From Plectrocnemia conspersa (lineage: Eukaryota; Arthropoda; Insecta; Trichoptera; Polycentropodidae), in NCBI GenBank assembly GCA_009617715.1, contig VTFK01000073.1, forward strand, positions 558,001 through 622,000: a stretch of DNA of 64,000 bases, in the 5' to 3' direction. A program made the position numbers and the translations under genes. Below, piece after piece: positions 1 through 12,800 of this stretch (position 1 is the first letter of the stretch; each line of letters begins with the position of its first letter). Below the pieces are notes generated by a model that saw only the letters and a list, made by a program, of their open reading frames with translations, searched no databases and was not told the origin of the DNA.

Positions 1-706
1 TGATAAAGTATTTAAAATCTAGAATCTCAACTAGAATAACGAAATTAGTGTTGTATGAAACATTATTGCGTTTTTAAAACCACCAATGGACCTATGTTGG
101 TTAAAATTATCTACATCAAAATCATTATTTAGTTTATAAGCATTTCCCCAGGTTTTTCTTATACTACTGACCTCCTTTATTTGCGAAGGATGTGAGATGC
201 CTACGTTTATGTTACATAAAGGGAAAAATTAAGAAATTAAAAGCATCTAAAGTATTTTGCTGGTTCTTCGATCCTCGATGAAACGTCTTTCCCACATAAG
301 TTATGTTCGCATACGTAAGAGAAGAAAAAAACAAATTCTCTTCGAGATGAGAAGTTAAACCAAATTAATAATGATGTTAGCAAAAGTCAGATCGAAAAAT
401 GCACTTTAACATGATATTTACATGAACACGACAAAATTAAAAATTTAGAACATTTTTATTTTTAGGAACCGAATATTAAAAAAAAAAATATATTTATCAT
501 TCATTATCACGTCGGTAAAAATCGCTTTAAATGTAAAAAATATATTTTAATAATTATAATAAAGCTTAATTTTAATACATTTCTTTATCTATAGCTGAAC
601 ATAATTTAATATTATTTATTTAAAACATGGTCATAATTTTATGTGCTATGGCCAATATAGATTTATAAGTAGGCGTAGCTGTCAAAGTGCAGCGTTATCT
701 GTCAAA
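1..706. other. AT-rich upstream region of dolichol kinase
   Basis: No coding signal on either strand. The DNA is very A+T-rich with poly-A and poly-T runs. The last part, next to the DOLK start codon at 707, must hold the promoter and 5' leader, but no clear TATA box or initiator stands out. Confidence 0.4.
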
Positions 707-3700
707 ATGGTAACCTCTACTAGTCAGCTTAATAAAAATATAAATGAATATTTGAGGAGCTCAAAAGTTTTAACAAGGTATTAACTTAATATATTTCACT
801 TACTTTATTTTTACATATAGTATAAAGGTGAGCATTTTAAATTTTCTTATTGAATACAAACAAATACGTAGAAATACAAATTAAATTTTGTTATAAGAGA
901 AGCTTAATGCCGTTCACAGTAGTATTCGCACAAACGATCACTTTATTATCATTAATTTATTTATAAATTCCTCATTTTTACTAATCCAAATTGATTATTT
1001 TATAGACCAAATGCTAGTCATGGACTTTGGATTGCTTCTCTGTTACCCGTGGCGTTCTGTTTGTGCGGTCTAAAATTCTTCACATCGAGCATTTACAAAT
1101 ATGCTATCCTACAATCGATTTGTCTGTTTATATCTTCCTGGCTATTCATCATATCTATTGCATATCCAACTTCAAAAATATTTAAATGGAACGGAACGAT
1201 CATATCTGTATTGTTATCTACTTTCTTCACAACGCAATTTACTCAATTAGGTATATTATAAATATATTATTTTCTTATGTTATATTACAATCAAAATATT
1301 TTTTTAGGTCTGGTTTTATCTGTCATCATCTGTGTTTTAATGAGCATCAGCTTCAAGTACCTCATTATAACAGTTTTAAAAAAATGCCGGCAATGTTTTA
1401 CACTGGGAGAAGCTCTAGTCGTGACTCAATGTATTACCCTTTTTGTTTTTACAACATTTATAAATATGTACGAGTCTTTCTTGGATACTCCGTACACTGA
1501 TCACGATATCATAACTATTATTTTACAGGTAAATTGTACAACAATAATAACTTATCAATTCATGTATCAATAAAAATTGTGTTTTTATAGGTTGGATTAC
1601 TCACAGTATTCTTTGTAATACTCACTCTGTATCAAATCCATGAGCACATAAATTTATATCGATTTTGCTTCACCGTCAGTTGCTACATTATTTTGATGCT
1701 AGGAGTTTTACATATGCTACTGAAACAAAGTCCGGTTCTATGGATTATATTATTCGTGCTTTCAGATTTGAAAAAAGTATTGAAGATCACAATCAGATTT
1801 GTATTATGGTTTATGTTTTAATACATAATTTTAATCACCTTAGATAATAATGATTGGATATTGGGTTGCTGCAACAATATTAGGAATTGTAACCGTCAAT
1901 TCGCAAATTTCTACACACGAAAAGGCTTCGACATCACAGAGGAAGATTTTTCATATTTTATCAGTCGCTGTTTATGTACCTGGTCTATTATATGAATGTG
2001 ATTTAATTTACTTGGCAAGTGGGATAGCATTAGCGGCATTGTTAGCTTTAGAAGTAAGTAATTTTTTTTAATTCTATCTAATATTGTGATGTCAACAAGC
2101 TTTTCAGGATGACAATCGCTTTGAAAGACTAGATATGTCCATGTTTTTGGATAAAGAACATTTCTCGTAGAGTAGAGGCTCTTTTCCTCGATTCATGAAG
2201 AACTTTATGATAGATCTCAACTAAATTTTCTCCATGATACACCTCAATTCTGGAAAGACGACGCATTTACTTACTGATTATTTAAGCGAGTTGTTACAAA
2301 ACTCACCTTATTGTATGTTAATCAATCTTAACTAAATTTTTAATAATGTTTATAAATTATATTTTTACAGACAATCCGTAAGCTAAACCTAGGATGGTTC
2401 TCAGACATTCTGAATGGTGGTTTCAATGTATTTTCTGATGAAAAGGTATCTTTTGATTTTAATAATAAAATATACAGCATTGGTTATAATAATGGGACAC
2501 CTTTAAAATGTCAACAATTTTTCATAAGCAAATCATGAAGAAAATATTTTTAACTGGTATTCTGATATGACGAATTTTGTTTTTTTTTCTCACTATTTGA
2601 TTAAATCCATTTCATCACAAATTGTGAATCATTTTATCGCAAATTGAAGAATCAGAGATGATCTCTTCGATTGTGTGATAAACATGGTAAAACAAGAATG
2701 GACGCTTAATGTTCTGGGGTCGCATAGCAGCAGTAGGGAGTAGGAATCGTGTTCATGTGCAATATACGTTGCACATGAACACAATATATTTTTATGCTGC
2801 AGCTTATTAGTTTTAACATAAAAGTGAAAAAAAAACACGGAAAAAACAAGTTTTAAAAACACTTTCGTGGTTGCCACACAAAAATATTATGTCGTTTATA
2901 TTGTTTTTGGTTGCTTTTTATATTTGTTTGGGACACGATAATTGCCATAGTTTTAATCATAACGACATAAAGCTTGTTCTAAAAATATATTTTATAATTA
3001 TCCGCCATCTTGTATAAAAATGGCAGATACTTAAAATTTTTAAAAATTTGCAACTTCTCGGAAAATATCCTAGAGAAAAAATTAAATATATATCAAAAAT
3101 GTTTTATAATACAAACAAAATTAAAATTAAAAAAATATTTTTTTTAATAAGAAAATCATTTTTTTAATAATTTTTATGCGATATAACAGTTTTTACCAAC
3201 ACGATAACTACTGTAATTTTAATCTTATCGCCATAAAACATGTTTTTTACCTTGTAAATATCTCGGCTAAGTTCGTTAGCCAACCTGATCCGTTATCTTG
3301 TTTCAAGAAAACGGATCAGGTTAGCGATTATTCAAAAATATAAAATAATTTTAACTCCGTTAAACAAAATCCCACAGCAAAAAGTAAAGAGGACAAGAAA
3401 TTTTTTAATAGGAAATAAAATAAAATTAAAATTGAAATAAAAAACTTTTTTTATTAAAAAAATTAAAGATAGAGGACAAAAGTGTTCCATAATGGATAAT
3501 AAATAAAAAAATCTATTAGGCCCTTGCCTGATAAAATTTTTTGCTTTTGAAAAAAAATGAAAAAAGTCGCATACCTGGTAAGCTATTGTTATCCCGGTCA
3601 AAATCCATAAAACATGTAACAATTTTCACCTCCAAATGTTGATTGAATAGATATAGTTTATAAAACATCAAATAAAAGTTTGCATAATAAACACAAAAAT

Positions 3701-6595
3701 TTGTAAATTTTTAAATGTTCATTTTTGTGTTATAAATTTCAAAACACGGTACAGTGCAAATCGGTGAATTACACGTTATGTAATAATATTTTTCTTCTTG
3801 TTATTTTCATGTGGTGTGGTAGTTGCATACAAATAACACCTCTTTTTAATATTTCTTCGCGTGGTTGAAGATGGAAATTCATTAATATAATGGGGTTCTA
3901 ACAGTCTTGCTTTGATACTTATTACTTTTCTTTTCCTGGATATGACTTGGTTGTTGATGAGTTATCAATTAACGTATCACTTCTAATTGAAATTTTCCTA
4001 ACGATTTCTTGGATTTTCAATAATTGTTTCGGTGTGGAATGAAGTTGATTCTTCCTTTTACAGTTTTTGAAATATTGAAATTCCTTTTCTATTTTTTCTC
4101 ACAGTTCCACAAGCGTTTGTAATTCGTTTATGCAAATGATGAAATAAATTTTGACTTGTGTAAAAATTGTCCACGTATGACACGTGGCCGCGCTCAAGAT
4201 ATGGCTCCATCAGAGTCATTACTGTACTTCCGGATTTTCCAAGTTTTGGATAATCTATAATATCTGCCGTGGCCCTTGTGTATACTATGAACTCTAAAAC
4301 ATAACCAGTTTTACAGTCGCAGATTACATATAATTTTATACCAAATCGACTAGCTTTAGTAGGGATATACTGGCGAAAGCTTAGCGACCTTTGTATGACA
4401 CTAGGCTTTCAATACAAATATTTTGGTATGGGTATAATTTGTTTTTAAATTTTTTACGCAATTCGTCCATTACTAAACGAATTTTGAATAGCCAGTCACC
4501 ATGAATTTCATTTTCATAATCTGATAAATGGAGCATTCGGAAAATAATCTCGAATCTGTTTCTCGACATTGTATCACAGTAAACGGCCGAAATTAGCAGG
4601 AAATCCATAGACCAGTGTTCTTTTCTCATTTCTAGAATTCCTCGACATTAGAAGGACAATTGCAAAAATAGTATACATTTCATTTACATCTACATCCACC
4701 CATTTTTTTGTGCGTATTGACAATGGGATATTTTTTTACTGCGTATTTATATTGTCGATTCGTTTTCTCCACAATTTTTGCCACCAAATCAGTAGAAATG
4801 AATAATTTGAAAAAATCAACTTCCATATCTATTGCAGTTTCAACTTTTTCACGAGATTGGCCTCCGTCAAATTGATGAATATTCGGTAAAAAAGGATCCG
4901 TCTCCCATCGAAAAACTTATTGTATTTCATATTCTTGATTATGGCATTTCTGGTTGACTTGTTGGTACTATTGGACACACAAAGTCTAAAAAGGATTCAT
5001 CCTCAATGTCACTATCATTGTTTGATTCATGGTAATCCGAAAATAAGTAATATATAACACTGTCATTTTCATCCTCTGATTCTTGTGTAGTAAGTAATTC
5101 TATAGATGTCTCTAATTAACGAAAAAAAAATTTGTAGTAGCATTTGCTTGCCTGCACTTGGCGTTTGACGGCCCGACAGCATTGGCATGCCGGCATGTCA
5201 CTGGCATCTAAAGGGTTAAAGTAAACGAGCAAAATCCTCAGCGACATGCGTACACTCCAAAAAGCATCTCAGGACACACTACATGAGCAGTGGGAGAGGT
5301 TCCATATGTAGGTAAAATACAAGAAATGAGAGTTGTACATCGCCATGCTACATGTGTGAAACCAAATATGTTTGATTTGGATTATTTTTAAAAAAATATT
5401 TTTCTTAACCATGTGATAGTGAAACTGTGTAAATTGAAAGATACAGGGTTGATTCTATGACGCTGCCTTGTGGAACTCCAGATTTATTCGTTGGAATGAT
5501 GTTCGTTCTCCTTGGTTTTTTTAAACTGACTTATTTGAAAATAAATCATCAAATGATTGGGAAATATCAAGAAATGCAACGCCTCTATACCGATTCATAA
5601 GAGATAACGAAGTGACTCACAGTTCGCACAATTATGCGTTTTCTTGTGTCAACGAAAATGAAAACCATTTCATTATTTTTTCACTGTAACCCATGTAAAA
5701 CTGTAAAAAGTCAAATAGATAAAGGAACAGATATTCGGTACTCAGAAACTCGCTCAATAAATATTTATTTTATTCATATTAAAATTAAAAATATATCGAT
5801 CGATCGCCTGAATTTCGAATAAAATTTTCGCAATTTTTCCACTTTATAAAAATATATCGGGTCCCCTGTTATTTGCATTGGCTGATCCTCCTCATCGGGT
5901 TTGATGCTAACAAATAACATCGCAATTCATAATTCGTAACAAACTATCTTATGAAGCGGCCAACTTATGAAAATATAACATATTTATTAGGATGCTCCAC
6001 TATTTTACCAAGGCTTTTTATAAACCATTAATTATGTTTAACATAAAAAACGTTTATAGGAACTCGGAGGCATATCAGTCACTCCAATTTATCTACTGCT
6101 AGGAATAGCAGGGCCAATTTTTATTCATCCGGCACCTTGCAATGGAGGTCCTGTAACATTTTTAGCGCTGATCAGCGGATTATTATCTGTCGGCATTGGC
6201 GATACAGTCGCAAGTTTTTTCGGAAGTCGTTACGGCAAAACAAAATGGCCAGGTTTGATCATAAAAACATATTAACGATTAATTATTTCTTACATAATTA
6301 TTATATAATTTCAGATTCTGAAAAATCAATGGAAGGTAGCGTCGCAAACGTTGTATCACAAATCATATTTGTTATCTTATTTTCTGCAATTGGTAAAATA
6401 TATTTTTACATGATATGTTATTAAGCAAACGGTTTTTTAAAACTATATATATTTTCAGGTTTGATACCATCAACGTTCATCAAGATATATATGAGTATCA
6501 TGGCAGTTTTGATAAACTCCATGGTTGAAGCAGTCACCGATCAAGTTGATAATCTAACATTACCATTGATAACATTCATTGTATTAATTTTATAA
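707..6595 (+). CDS. DOLK: Dolichol kinase (nine exons)
   Basis: Phosphorylates dolichol with CTP to give dolichyl phosphate, the ER lipid carrier for N-glycosylation, O/C-mannosylation and GPI anchors. Exons, all with GT/AG introns and matching phases: 707-777, 1006-1250, 1308-1528, 1591-1776, 1844-2053, 2371-2445, 6060-6252, 6315-6392, 6459-6595. The joined CDS is 1416 nt (471 aa; human about 538). The protein is a multi-span membrane protein. Family landmarks are RKIFH near residue 274, FSDEK before exon 7, PIYLLLG, the CTP-binding loop VGIGDTVASFFGS near 380, and the C-terminal VDNLTLPL. The start ATG at 707 sits in a good context (caaaATGG). The intron between exons 4 and 5 is only 67 nt; retaining it gives a stop at 1819-1821. 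Intron 6 is 3.6 kb and full of transposon remains. The identity is recognised from the family; exact exon edges are inferred. Confidence 0.93.
2749..2782. repeat. 14-bp perfect inverted repeat in DOLK intron 6
   Basis: Arms GTGTTCATGTGCAA (2749-2762) and its exact reverse complement (2769-2782) flank the 6-base loop TATACG. Further out, GCAGCA near 2727 and TGCTGC near 2795 also pair, so this may be the core of a small foldback element. Confidence 0.8.
3282..3322. repeat. Hairpin repeat in DOLK intron 6
   Basis: A 13-bp perfect arm AACCTGATCCGTT (3282-3294) pairs with 3310-3322. After one A/A mismatch, TCTTG (3296-3300) pairs with CAAGA (3304-3308) around a TTT loop. It is a long, nearly perfect hairpin inside AT-rich DNA. 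Confidence 0.8.
3700..5215 (-). mobile_element. Decayed piggyBac-type transposon
   Basis: The minus strand carries a broken piggyBac transposase. From the N-terminal side there is an acidic segment (about 5090-4980), then WSMDF and MSRNRFEIIFRMLHLSD (about 4620-4520), YPYQN and ESLVSYKGR (to 4381), a frameshift, FRQYIPTKASRFGIKLY (about 4375-4320), HVSYVDNFYTS (about 4175), NACGTVRKNRKG (about 4100), and the Cys-rich tail CTVPCFEIY near 3735. The 5' end reads CCCTTTAGATGCC inward from a TTAA at 5216-5219, the expected piggyBac target. The usual aspartate before ESL is missing; the aspartate of VDNFYTS is present. Stops and frameshifts mean it is dead. I could not find the matching TTAA end near 3.6-3.7 kb. 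Confidence 0.88.
5430..5625 (-). mobile_element. Non-LTR reverse transcriptase fragment
   Basis: On the minus strand, pieces read RNRYRGVAFLDISQSFDDL (about 5610-5555) and then, after a frameshift, SGVPQGSVIESTLY (about 5490-5445). These match the reverse-transcriptase blocks normally written as AFLDxxxAFDxVWH and SGVPQGSxLxPxLF. It lies next to the piggyBac end in DOLK intron 6. It is a short, inactive jockey-like remnant. Confidence 0.75.
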
Positions 6596-6828
6596 TTAAA
6601 TTTACTTATGTATTAACTGTACCTGATAAGCATCAGAATTGATCTCCATAATTAAATGTAAGATTTATTGATATAAAAATATAAACATTTTTTTATATAA
6701 GGTTGTACATTGGAGATTGTATTATAATAAAACTAAATATACAATAAAATTGAATTTCAATTATGTAGACTAGAAGTCAATTAGATATTGTTTGAATATT
6801 ATGTGTAATATTACATATATGTTGATCT
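6596..6828. promoter_or_regulatory. Shared 3' region of DOLK and ALDH2 with poly(A) signals
   Basis: The two stop codons face each other 233 bp apart. Plus-strand AATAAA motifs for DOLK lie at 6726-6731 and 6743-6748. A minus-strand AATAAA for ALDH2 lies at 6664-6669. If used, the ALDH2 signal lies upstream of those of DOLK, so the two 3' UTRs would overlap in antisense. Confidence 0.55.
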
Positions 6829-9800
6829 TTACGAATTTTTCTTTGAGACTTTACTGATGACCGTTTTAACTTCAGTGTAAGCCCTAATACCGTACGGTCC
6901 ATTTTCACGACCATGACCAGATAACTTAAAGCCTCCGAATGGAAGTTGCGGTGAGAATACATTGTAGCAATTGATCCAAACAGTTCCAGAACGCAGACCC
7001 TGAAAATGATAATATTAATTAATTTATATAATATATTCCACGTTGAATAAATATTTATTAATAAAACTTACTTGAATCATATGATTTGCTATGTCTATGT
7101 TTTTAGTGAAGACAGCTGCTGCTAATCCATACTCTGAATCATTGGCACGATGGATGATCTCATCCATATTAGAAAACTTGATTATCTGCTGAACTGGGCC
7201 GAATATCTAAAAAATATTTATTGTGAAGTTTGCAAGATTAAATTTATTTTATTTAGTGTACAAGACATTTGTTATCTATATATATTATTTTCAAACGAAA
7301 TATTGAAATATAATATATTTCTGCATGTTTGCTTCTTTTGACCGATCAAAATAAAATTTTGCATAGTTACCCTTTAAGACCCTGTTCAAAACATTTGTTA
7401 CTCAGTGTTGCCGCTTTTGCCTCTTAGGCGCCCTCGCAATAATACTAGCTACAAAATACAATATACTAGGGAGCAGAACAGTAAAATTTAGCCAATACTT
7501 TCATATCTCCTAAAAAGAACATCATTCATAAAAATATTTATCAATACCTCTTAAATCTTTTAATTCTTTTATTGAGTGTTATTTGCTCAAAATTTTGCTC
7601 AGATTTACTTTAGGACCCTAAAGAAAATATTAACTCTTCTTCGATATAAATAGATACAATATTGAATGTCATACACTTCAAAGTTTGCTGAATTGCACTC
7701 TAGGAGAGCAGAATATAGTCACCACATCTCAGTCTTTTGCATACATCATTACTGTAAAACAAAGTAAAAATAATCCGTAATTTAAATGTAATTTTTTTAA
7801 TTCAAACAAATATAACATGTTTACTCTTTCTGAAGAACTGCATTCTCAAACTAATCGTAAATTTATTTGTGCAAAATCTTGTAGAGTTCTATATAAATCC
7901 CCATCAAAAAGCATCATTTAAACAAGAGGGCTTTATGAATGAACCCTCAAGAAACCATTAAACTAGAACACCCAAGAATCAGACGTAAATAAAGGCCACC
8001 AGATGCTTTGGAAAACCATAAACATCACTGCAACTAAAATTTCTATAACCGTCTGTACCACTAATGTAACAAAATATTGTACTAGTCAAAACAATATGCA
8101 TTATCTTACTTAACTAATAGTTATTCTTATTCGTTATCTTTTGTGTGGCCATCAGGAAGCAACCACAATGGTTTCGTTTATAGAGGGCCACCCGGAATAA
8201 AACTTATGTATCATTACATTAGAAGCAGGGATTGACAATATGGCCTAATTGATATAAATAAGTCTTTCTCTCATCAGCATTCAAACGCGTACTTTATATC
8301 GGATTCAACTGGCTGCTACAATATTTTTGATTAGTCTAGTCTCTTCCACATTCAACACCGCAGCCTAATATTGACATACATAATAACTTATGCAATACAA
8401 TATGTAGCATCAGATATTTCGTCTCACTTGCTGATAAAGTCGCACCGTTTGACATAAAAAAGTATAGATAGTGTTATTGCAAATGAAAATCAATTGATCA
8501 GCTTGAATTAAAATGAATGTATCGATTAAAGAAAATACTTTGATGTCATAATAAAAAAATTGATAATATCAAAATGAAATACTTTTGTATAATAAAAAGT
8601 ATTTCTTAGTATATTGCGTTAAGAATTTGAAATTCAAAATAGCTGTATTTATATTGCTTGTAATGTATGTAATCAAATCATTAAATATTGCTTATCTTCC
8701 CTCGGAAATTTACAGAATTACCATTATAAATGTTTCGAAAACAAACCTCTTGGCGAGCAATATCCATATGATCTTCAACATCAGCAAATACAGTCGGTTC
8801 AATATAAAATCCACGTTCTCCCCACTTTTTACCGCCAGTCATCATCTTAGCACCTTGAGTCTTGCCAGTTTCAATCAATGACATTATTTTATTCTGTTGC
8901 TCTTCATCGATCTAGAAAAATAAATAAAACCTAATTTATTTGATTCCGAGAAAAAGGTGGCTTTCTTATATTACATTATTTTATACCTGAGGTCCTTGTT
9001 CAGTTGCCAAATCGTAAGGATCACCAATAGTCCTTTTTTGAGCACGCGCCATACTCTTTTCAACGAATTCATCATAAATTTTCTCTTGAACGAATGTTCG
9101 CGATCCTAAATTAAATATTTATAATTCAAAAACCAATTTTACAATAAGCAAAAAATAGTACAGCTATATCGAATTACCAGCACAGCAGCATTGTCCCATA
9201 TTGAAGAAGAGACCGAAATGCGCGTGTTCTACAGCATTGTCTACATCAACGTCTCCAAAGATTATGTTTGGCGATTTGCCTCCCAATTCCAGAGTAATCC
9301 TTTTCAAACTCGTCGCTGACGATCCTTGTTGAATTATCCTTCCAACCTCAGTCGAACCTACCCAATCAGAAATTAAGAATGTAAAATCAAGTTCGTTAAT
9401 CTTCAATATCATCAATGGTATACCTGTAAAGGCAACTTTGTCTACATGAGGATGATGCAAGATTGCTTGCCCGGCAGCAGCAAAACCAGGTACTACGTTA
9501 ACGACACCAGGAGGAAAACCAGCTTCACGTACCAACTGAGCTAAAAATAAGGCTGTAAGACTGGTTTGTTCAGCAGGTTTCAAAACGACAGTATTTCCTG
9601 TTGCAAGTGCTGGACCGAGCTTCCAAGCAGCCATCAATAATGGAAAATTCCACGGTATAATCTGACCACAAACACCTAAAAAATATAGATTACCATATTA
9701 TATTTTTAAATATAGAACATCCTATTTACACAATATCTATTATAGCTCATAAAATGAGTTTCACACAATCAATTTAATGTCTTTAACAAAAGCTTATTTT

Positions 9801-12800
9801 AGACTGTAATGTGAGATTTGTTAAAAAAAATAGATTCGGTATCATAATACCATAAGAAAAAACTGAATAAATAAGGATAAGGAGTATTATATAAAAACGG
9901 TGCTTTTGTTTATCGTCTACTTTAAAATGTTAAATAAATACAGATATCTATTGTCAACACTGAACGAAGATATCATTGATAAATAAAATTCACAAATTTA
10001 TAGACTAGCATATTTACCAACTGGTTCAAGTCTTGTATAACCGATATAATCATCGTCGATTGGTACAGTTATACCATGATGCTTATCAGCCCATCCAGCA
10101 TGATAGCGCAAATTCTTAACAGTGGCGATAACGTCCGCTTGATGAGACATGAGGTAAGGCTTTCCATTGTCGAGGGTTTCTAAGCTCTAAAATGAACGAT
10201 AATTTAACGAATTATGTTTAAAGAAAGTTAATTTTATTAATGGTGATTCAACATACTGCCAAATAGACATGATTCCTTTCGATTAGATCTGCGAGTTTAT
10301 ACAGCAAACGGCCACGTTCTGAAGCATCTGTTCGTCGCCATTTTGATCCAAATCTAAAATTATTTTATTGTTACACTTTGATTTAAATAAATATAATAAT
10401 AAACATAGAGACTGATTTGACCAACTCACTGGAATGCTTTTCTAGCAGCTTCCACCGCTTTATCAACATCGGCTTTATCACTCTCATAAATTTCAGCTAT
10501 AACTTCACCTGTCGCTGGATTGACTGTTGGGAATGTTTTACCAGACTCTGATTTATGCCATTCATTGTTTATGAATATCTGGGAGGAAAAAATAATTATA
10601 AAATATATTAATAAACCACACAGATAAGCGTAAAGTGAATGATTGCTGAACAGCAACGTGTTAATTATCTATGGACAAGTATTAGTGTTAGCGAGTGTTA
10701 TCACAAGTTGAAAACAACTACATAAATATTTATAGATATAACAAATCGATGTTCAAATAAATGTTATATATATCGACGGATTGGAAGAAGACCATTACAA
10801 CTCAAAAATATTTTTATTTAAGGCAACTGGAAAAGATCAATATTTTTATGTCGAAGAAAGTTTCAAATTATAACTGGTAAAGCCAAACATTTGAGGTCGT
10901 CATTCTGAGCGAGTGTCACATGTTAGTTATGCCTTAATTTATTTATTTATTACAAATCTGCGTCATGGTAGACTTTGTGTAATAATTGCTCAATAAAATA
11001 AAGATATTAAAAATATTATAATGGCACACACCTAAACAAGATGTGCACCATCTCACATAAATTGTTTTAAAAACATGTTAACATGTAAAAGGGATGTCAT
11101 TTGAGGTGGTGGAAGGTGAAGGCATTTGTCCCCCTCGAATTTGGTTAGAAAAATGCATGTCATTTAATGAAATACTATGAATCTTAATGAAATCGAAATA
11201 TAAAAAAAACGACCACTAACTGGCCAACTTTTACCCCTACACTAGAAAAAAGTGAAATGACGTCCTTGATTCTAAACCAGAAAGTCTAGGTCTATCCCTT
11301 AAAGAAAAAGTCTCAAATCTATCCTGAAAATATTTTTTATTATATGTCAATTCAGTGAAATCATATCGGAATACATTTTCACAGGTAGATATATATTTTT
11401 ACCAGTAGAAATATAATTTATCTGGCAATTGCTAGTAAAATTACATGATTTCAACTTTTCCATAAGTAGTAATATATACATTTACATACTTATTATTATT
11501 CATTTACATGCGATATATAAATGTTACAGTGAATGTGTATTTTTAGTGAAGTTATATTTTTACTAGTGAAGTCCAAATACATTTCCACCAGTAGATTTAT
11601 ATTTCTACTAGCGAAAATATAATTTAACTGATATTATGCTCTAAAATATCTATGAAACGCAATTTGACAGTTGCGAAACGTCCATTTGCTGTTCAAACCC
11701 AAACCTAACCTAATGAAAGTTCTAAAAGTAATTATAGTTTTAGAACTTTTATTATTTCATGTTCAAAATACAAACTAAGCCAAGTCAGGGGAAATAAGCG
11801 GAAGAAGAAGTAGACAGAAGATCTATCTAACATATTACTCCATAGTTTGTCTGCACTTGGATATTACACTATTTTAAAAATATGATAGCTATCCTTACCG
11901 ATATTACTTCGGACTTTTGATATGAGAGTATTGGTTGAAGTATATTCAAACCGAATTTTGGTCAATAGGAGGGCACAAAAACAATTATCTCTTCACAGAA
12001 GTCAAAAATCCACGTCAATAGCCATAAAACGCTCATTACCGAGTTTTCTCACTGCAATTGCTCCGACACGATTGTATAGCTTTTGATGTGGATTTTTAAC
12101 TTCTGAGAAGGGATAGTTGTTTTTGCACTCTCCTATAGGTCAAAATTTAGTTTAGATATGCTTCATCTGATTTTATCTTATTGTAAATCATAAAATTGTT
12201 ATAAAAAAGTCTAAATATGACCGGTACATAAACGAGCGTTTCCACTGTGACCGCAATGGGACAATTTTATTACTTTTGATGCAGATTCTAAAGTCAGAAA
12301 AATGCATGTCATTTAATAAAATGCTATGAATATTAATAAAATGAAAATGTTAAACAAACGACCACTGACTGGCCAACTTTTGACACCCCCCCTCCCTTTG
12401 GAAAAAGCTGAAATGACGTCCGTGCTAAGTGGCTTGTGTAAGTACTAGCTACAATAGTCAAGAATATGAGACGTAATCGCAACTCTCTAGGGCAACAGAA
12501 GCTGAAAATCAGCGAGAAACGAAGGATTGTTGACACCACCCCTCAGCGACTTCAAAAAGTTCTTCATTGAATAGTCTTTACCGAGAATTTAATCAATTAT
12601 ATCCCAATACTTCTTAAAAAAAAGCACTAGGATATATATATGGATACGATCTGTACTTCCTATTAAAAGAAGTGCTTGTCTTCGCTGAGATTCCAGACAA
12701 TGGAGTCATATTAGAGGACGCTACGAATTAACGTATAATACAGAAAGCAAAAAATTGTTATGACATGAGCTTCGTATAACAAAACCAAGCATCTTGAACA

